Source: Oscillospiraceae bacterium (GTDB lineage: Bacteria > Bacillota > Clostridia > Oscillospirales > Oscillospiraceae). Taken from it: a DNA stretch of 64,000 bases. The notes beneath the pieces are model-generated. The model was not told the DNA's origin. It saw nothing but the letters and a program-made list of their open reading frames with translations, and did no database searches. The stretch covers positions 1 to 64,000 of the forward strand of contig SVLO01000007.1 in the NCBI GenBank assembly GCA_015067885.1, written 5' to 3'. Shown one piece after another: positions 61,193 to 64,000 of this stretch. Both the position numbers and the translations under genes were made by a program. Numbering within the stretch: position 1 is the stretch's first letter; every line of letters begins with the position of its first letter.

Positions 61193-62266
61193 TCATTCCC
61201 CTTGAGCGCACTTCAAAAACTCTGCTAAATCCTGGGCGTAAAGATGATACAGCCCAAACAGCAACTGCTGCTTTTTCACTTCCACGTCTTCGCGCAGGAT
61301 ATCACCCACCAGGAGGGGCGGAAAGAGCGCCAGCTTTCCGACTGTACCCCAACCGAACTTGAATTTTGCGTTCTTCTTTTGTTTTTCCGAAATCTGCAGG
61401 GTATTCATCGCTGCGAGGAATTCCTTATAATTCTTCGATTTGCTTAACGCGCCCGGGTCCGCCTCAATGGTCGCAATATGGTCGTTCCACCCGTATTTCA
61501 CGCCAAATCGCTCAAAGCGGGTCTGCTCAGCCGTTAACGGCGCGGTGTGCTTAACCTTTCCAATGATCAGTACCTTGTCGTCAGAGGTTAATTTGTCACG
61601 AAACGCTTCCCAAGCCGCTTCATTCCAAATAATCGTATGCACCGTCCCGTCCTTTGTCCCAACAACGGCGTCCTCATCAATATCGTCTTCCGCCTTGATC
61701 AGCTTGTCCAGTTCGGTACTCAGCAGTTTGTTTTTGCAGACGATGATCAGGGTGGTCACCCCTTCATCCACATCTGCGTCAAATTCCGCCTGTACCTTGG
61801 CCTTTTCCGCCTTCTTATTTGCAATCAGCTTCGCACCCCGGTAGATCATATACTCCGGCGATACGAAACCGCCAATTTTGACCATGGTGGCAAATATATG
61901 ATCGGGGACTTTAGTCAGAAAGCCTTGGGCCGTATTTGCAGCCGGATAAAACAACCCAACAACGCCGAGCAGAACTTCTATAGTTTTTTTCACCGCTCCC
62001 GGGTTGTTCTCCGCAAGCGCAAACACGCTGACGTATTTCAATACATCTGCAACGCTTTTCCACTTTGCGCTTTCCAGGGCATCCACATTCATGATCGCTT
62101 TCAGCTGTTCGATTTCTTCTTTCTCCAGCTTGCGATTGCCGACTTCCTTGTCAATGGCATTTACGAGGACTTGAATATCATCCCCCTTAACAGACTGCGA
62201 GATCTTTTCGATATTCAGAAGAACAGACTGGCTGCTGTCAGCTTTTTGTTTCGTTGCCACGTTCAT
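61193..62266 (-). CDS. 357-residue protein of unknown function
   Basis: ATG 62266 after AAAGGTGC. I do not recognise it. N-terminal 90 residues are helical and charged; a hydrophobic helix lies at about 104-122 (VLLGVVGLFYPAA) with a second amphipathic patch near 130-155. A mixed alpha/beta domain follows (TTLIIVCKNKLLSTELDKLI, DKVLIIGKVKHTAPL), and the C-terminal tail is Leu-rich. Lower GC and more AAA/ATT codons than neighbours. It sits beside a duplicated mutS2 end, which suggests an inserted gene. It may be a membrane-associated defence or stress protein; this is a guess. Confidence 0.75.
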   Translation of the reverse strand: MNVATKQKADSSQSVLLNIEKISQSVKGDDIQVLVNAIDKEVGNRKLEKEEIEQLKAIMNVDALESAKWKSVADVLKYVSVFALAENNPGAVKKTIEVLLGVVGLFYPAANTAQGFLTKVPDHIFATMVKIGGFVSPEYMIYRGAKLIANKKAEKAKVQAEFDADVDEGVTTLIIVCKNKLLSTELDKLIKAEDDIDEDAVVGTKDGTVHTIIWNEAAWEAFRDKLTSDDKVLIIGKVKHTAPLTAEQTRFERFGVKYGWNDHIATIEADPGALSKSKNYKEFLAAMNTLQISEKQKKNAKFKFGWGTVGKLALFPPLLVGDILREDVEVKKQQLLFGLYHLYAQDLAEFLKCAQGE

Positions 62267-62316
62267 GCACCTTTCTTTCTGTGTGTTCGGTTGTTCTTCC
62301 GCATTTGCAACCGCAA

Positions 62317-62511
62317 CTTACCGCAATTCCGCCACGGTAACACCGTCCTCAAGGCGCAGTCCCTTTCTGCGGAAAGGGTTTGTGCTTCGCACCCTGCGCC
62401 TTCCGGGTGGGAACCCCGTTCCCCCCGGATGCCCCCCTCCGGCCTCCGGCGGGGACGTGGGGTTTTTGTTCCGTAACTTTTGGGTTACCGCAATTCCGCC
62501 ACGGTAACACC
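62317..62511. repeat. Direct duplication of the mutS2 3' end (27-bp repeats)
   Basis: TTACCGCAATTCCGCCACGG and the next seven bases occur identically at 62317-62343 and 62485-62511. The second copy is the last codons and stop of mutS2; the first is a copy lying 141 bases further on. The spacer (62344-62484) is GC-rich, C-tract-bearing and holds no gene. Confidence 0.85.
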
Positions 62512-64000
62512 ATCTTCACCTTCGCCGTAGCGGCCGGGGCGGAAACTCTTGACGTATCGGCTGTGCTTGAGATGTTCCCGCACCGCCTTACGCACGGCAC
62601 CGGTCCCCTTACCGTGTATGATGCGCACACTCTCCAAGTGGCCCAGCAGGGCATTGTCCAGGAAAATATCAAGGCTTGCCAGGGCCTCGTCCACCATCAT
62701 GCCACGCAGGTCCACCTCGCTGCTGGCGGCGGTGGTACGCAGGGTGCGCTCAGCACGACGAATGACCTTGCCTGCCTCTTTCCTGGCGTGGGCGGCGGAG
62801 TCCTCCACCACCCGGACCTCCTCCTGCTTGGCTGTGATCTTCAGGATACCCGCCTGCAGCTGCAGAATACCGTCCTTGTTGACGGAAATGACCTGGGCCT
62901 TGGTACCCATGGACACCAGTTCCACCATATCCCCCGCCACAGCGGGACGGGTGGGCGGCGGCAGTTCTTCTTCCGGCTGGGCGCCGATGGTGCGCTCCGC
63001 CTCGTTCAGCAGGCGGCGCGCCTCAGCCCGGCGGTCGTTCACCGCCTGCCAGTTGTCCTGCTTCTGTTGCTGACGGCGCATATCCTTCAGCTCGGCAAAG
63101 ACCTGGTCGCTGGCCTGTCGGGCCTGCTCGATGATCTCCCGGGCCTCGGCCTGGGCCTTTTCCACCACCTTGGCCCTCTCCTGCTCCAGCCGTTTGCGGT
63201 GTTCCTCCACGGTTTTGGCGGACTGCTCCATCTCCAGCCGTAACTGGGCGGCCCGGAGCTTCTCCCGCTCCATCTCCTGCCGTTGCTCATCCAACTGGGT
63301 CAGCACGTCTTCAAACCGGACGCTCTCCGCGTCCAGCCGCTGGGCCGCCCGCTGGACCACTTCCTCGGACAGGCCCAGCCGCCGGGAAATGGCAAATGCA
63401 TTGGACTTGCCGGGAATTCCCACGATAAGGCGATAGGTGGGGGCCAGAGTCTCCACGTTGAATTCACAACTGGCATTTTCCACCCCCGGGGTGGTCATGG
63501 CGTAGTGTTTCAACTCCGCGTAGTGGGTGGTGGCGGCCACCTTAGCCCCCTGTCGGCGTGCCTGCTCGATGATGGCGGCGGCCAGGGCCGCGCCCTCCAC
63601 CGGGTCGGTACCGGCCCCCAGCTCGTCCATCAGCACCAACGTATCCTCGTCCGCCTGCTCCAACACCCCCACGATGGTAGTCATGTGGGAGGAGAAGGTG
63701 GACAGGGATTGTGCAATGGACTGCTCGTCACCGATATCGGCCAGCACGCGGTCAAATACCCGCACGGCGCTGTCCGCCCCGGCGGGAATGTGCAGGCCGC
63801 ACTGAGCCATGAGGGTCAGCAGGCCCATGGTCTTCAGGGTAACGGTCTTGCCGCCGGTGTTTGGGCCGGTGATGACCAGGGTATCAAACCGCTCCCCAAG
63901 CTCCAAATCGTTGGCAACCGCCGTCTTTCGGTCCAACAGGGGGTGCCGCGCCTTTACAAGGCTCAGCCCCTTACCGGACAGGCGCGGCTGGCTTGCGTCC
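62485..64000 (-). CDS. mutS2: MutS2 endonuclease, 5' part outside the window
   Basis: The frame runs open to the window end, so the N-terminal DNA-binding/lever part is missing; about 505 residues are visible. ATPase motifs: Walker A GPNTGGKTVTLK, Walker B LVLMDELGAGTDP and the signature IAQSLSTFSSHM. A long coiled coil follows (RFEDVLTQLDEQRQEME region). The C-terminal Smr nuclease domain has VDLRGMMVDEAL and IIHGKGTGAVRKAV. MutS2 lacks mismatch-binding residues and acts in ribosome-collision rescue or suppression of recombination. Confidence 0.95.
   Translation of the reverse strand, partial: DASQPRLSGKGLSLVKARHPLLDRKTAVANDLELGERFDTLVITGPNTGGKTVTLKTMGLLTLMAQCGLHIPAGADSAVRVFDRVLADIGDEQSIAQSLSTFSSHMTTIVGVLEQADEDTLVLMDELGAGTDPVEGAALAAAIIEQARRQGAKVAATTHYAELKHYAMTTPGVENASCEFNVETLAPTYRLIVGIPGKSNAFAISRRLGLSEEVVQRAAQRLDAESVRFEDVLTQLDEQRQEMEREKLRAAQLRLEMEQSAKTVEEHRKRLEQERAKVVEKAQAEAREIIEQARQASDQVFAELKDMRRQQQKQDNWQAVNDRRAEARRLLNEAERTIGAQPEEELPPPTRPAVAGDMVELVSMGTKAQVISVNKDGILQLQAGILKITAKQEEVRVVEDSAAHARKEAGKVIRRAERTLRTTAASSEVDLRGMMVDEALASLDIFLDNALLGHLESVRIIHGKGTGAVRKAVREHLKHSRYVKSFRPGRYGEGEDGVTVAELR

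Noticed and set aside
62317-62511. Possible CRISPR-like direct repeats
   Set aside because: Only two copies, one of which is coding mutS2 sequence; no array, leader or cas genes.

Overview
The window is a 64-kb piece of a GC-rich (about 60%) chromosome of an anaerobic, probably spore-forming member of the Clostridia. It is most like the Oscillospiraceae/Flavonifractor-Oscillibacter-Intestinimonas type of gut bacterium; this is inference from gene content and codon use, not from a marker-gene search. Supporting signs are a glycyl-radical enzyme with its radical-SAM activase, acetate kinase, FeoAB, a YlbJ-type sporulation membrane protein, strong AGGAGG ribosome sites, many TTGaca-17-TATAAT promoters, and an F-ATPase whose c-subunit carries a Na+-type site. 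There are no rRNA genes, CRISPR arrays, transposases or phage genes.

Layout. 1-4.3 kb: the end of a polyol dehydrogenase, then a four-gene operon of three TIM-barrel sugar isomerase/epimerase proteins and a Gfo/Idh/MocA oxidoreductase. 4.4-8.2 kb: a compact glycyl-radical enzyme and its activase, divergent from an AraC regulator. 8.3-12.5 kb: glnS, a galactokinase-like GHMP kinase and an sn-glycerol-1-phosphate dehydrogenase. 12.6-19.4 kb: a six-gene catabolic-looking operon (old-yellow-enzyme-like reductase, SDR, fumarate-reductase-like flavoprotein, TIM-barrel protein, 2-hydroxyacid dehydrogenase, helical-repeat protein) with its own strong promoter and terminator. 19.4-20 kb: a small XRE regulator facing a small zinc-ribbon protein across a nested palindrome. 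20-26.7 kb: atpIBEFHAGDC on the minus strand.

26.8-32.2 kb (minus): a DUF1295-type membrane protein, a stand-alone CARF-DUF1887 nuclease-like protein, tRNA-Arg within a hairpin-rich stretch containing tRNA-derived repeats, a YlbJ-like protein and a D-Ala-D-Ala carboxypeptidase. 32.3-38.8 kb (mostly plus): housekeeping genes (comEA-like, tagA-like, tmk, DJ-1, 5-FCL, mltG, U32 peptidase), a 54-residue Cys/Gly-rich membrane peptide, and an HTH regulator fused to a complete desulfoferrodoxin. 39.0-39.6 kb: a gene-free repeat-like stretch. 39.6-45 kb: metG, a membrane protein, tmcAL, and divergent ackA. 45-51.5 kb: small regulators, an sdpR-sdpI pair, an SGNH hydrolase, an anion permease, a YfhO-type membrane protein and an AT-richer lipoprotein gene. 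51.7-53.5 kb: cysK, tRNA-Pro and trmB. 53.5-56.2 kb: feoA-feoB plus a Cys-rich peptide under three 16-bp operator-like boxes. 56.3-61 kb: a coiled-coil protein, coaD, rsmD, uvrC, another TIM-barrel protein and an HPr. 61.2-64 kb: an unrecognised 357-residue protein next to a duplicated mutS2 3' end, and mutS2 running off the window.

The metabolic genes fit an organism that ferments unusual sugars, polyols or plant-derived compounds. The two carbohydrate operons and the glycyl-radical enzyme have no substrate that can be read from sequence. The best candidates for undescribed biology are the six-gene operon, the glycyl-radical module, the HTH-desulfoferrodoxin regulator and the orphan CARF nuclease.
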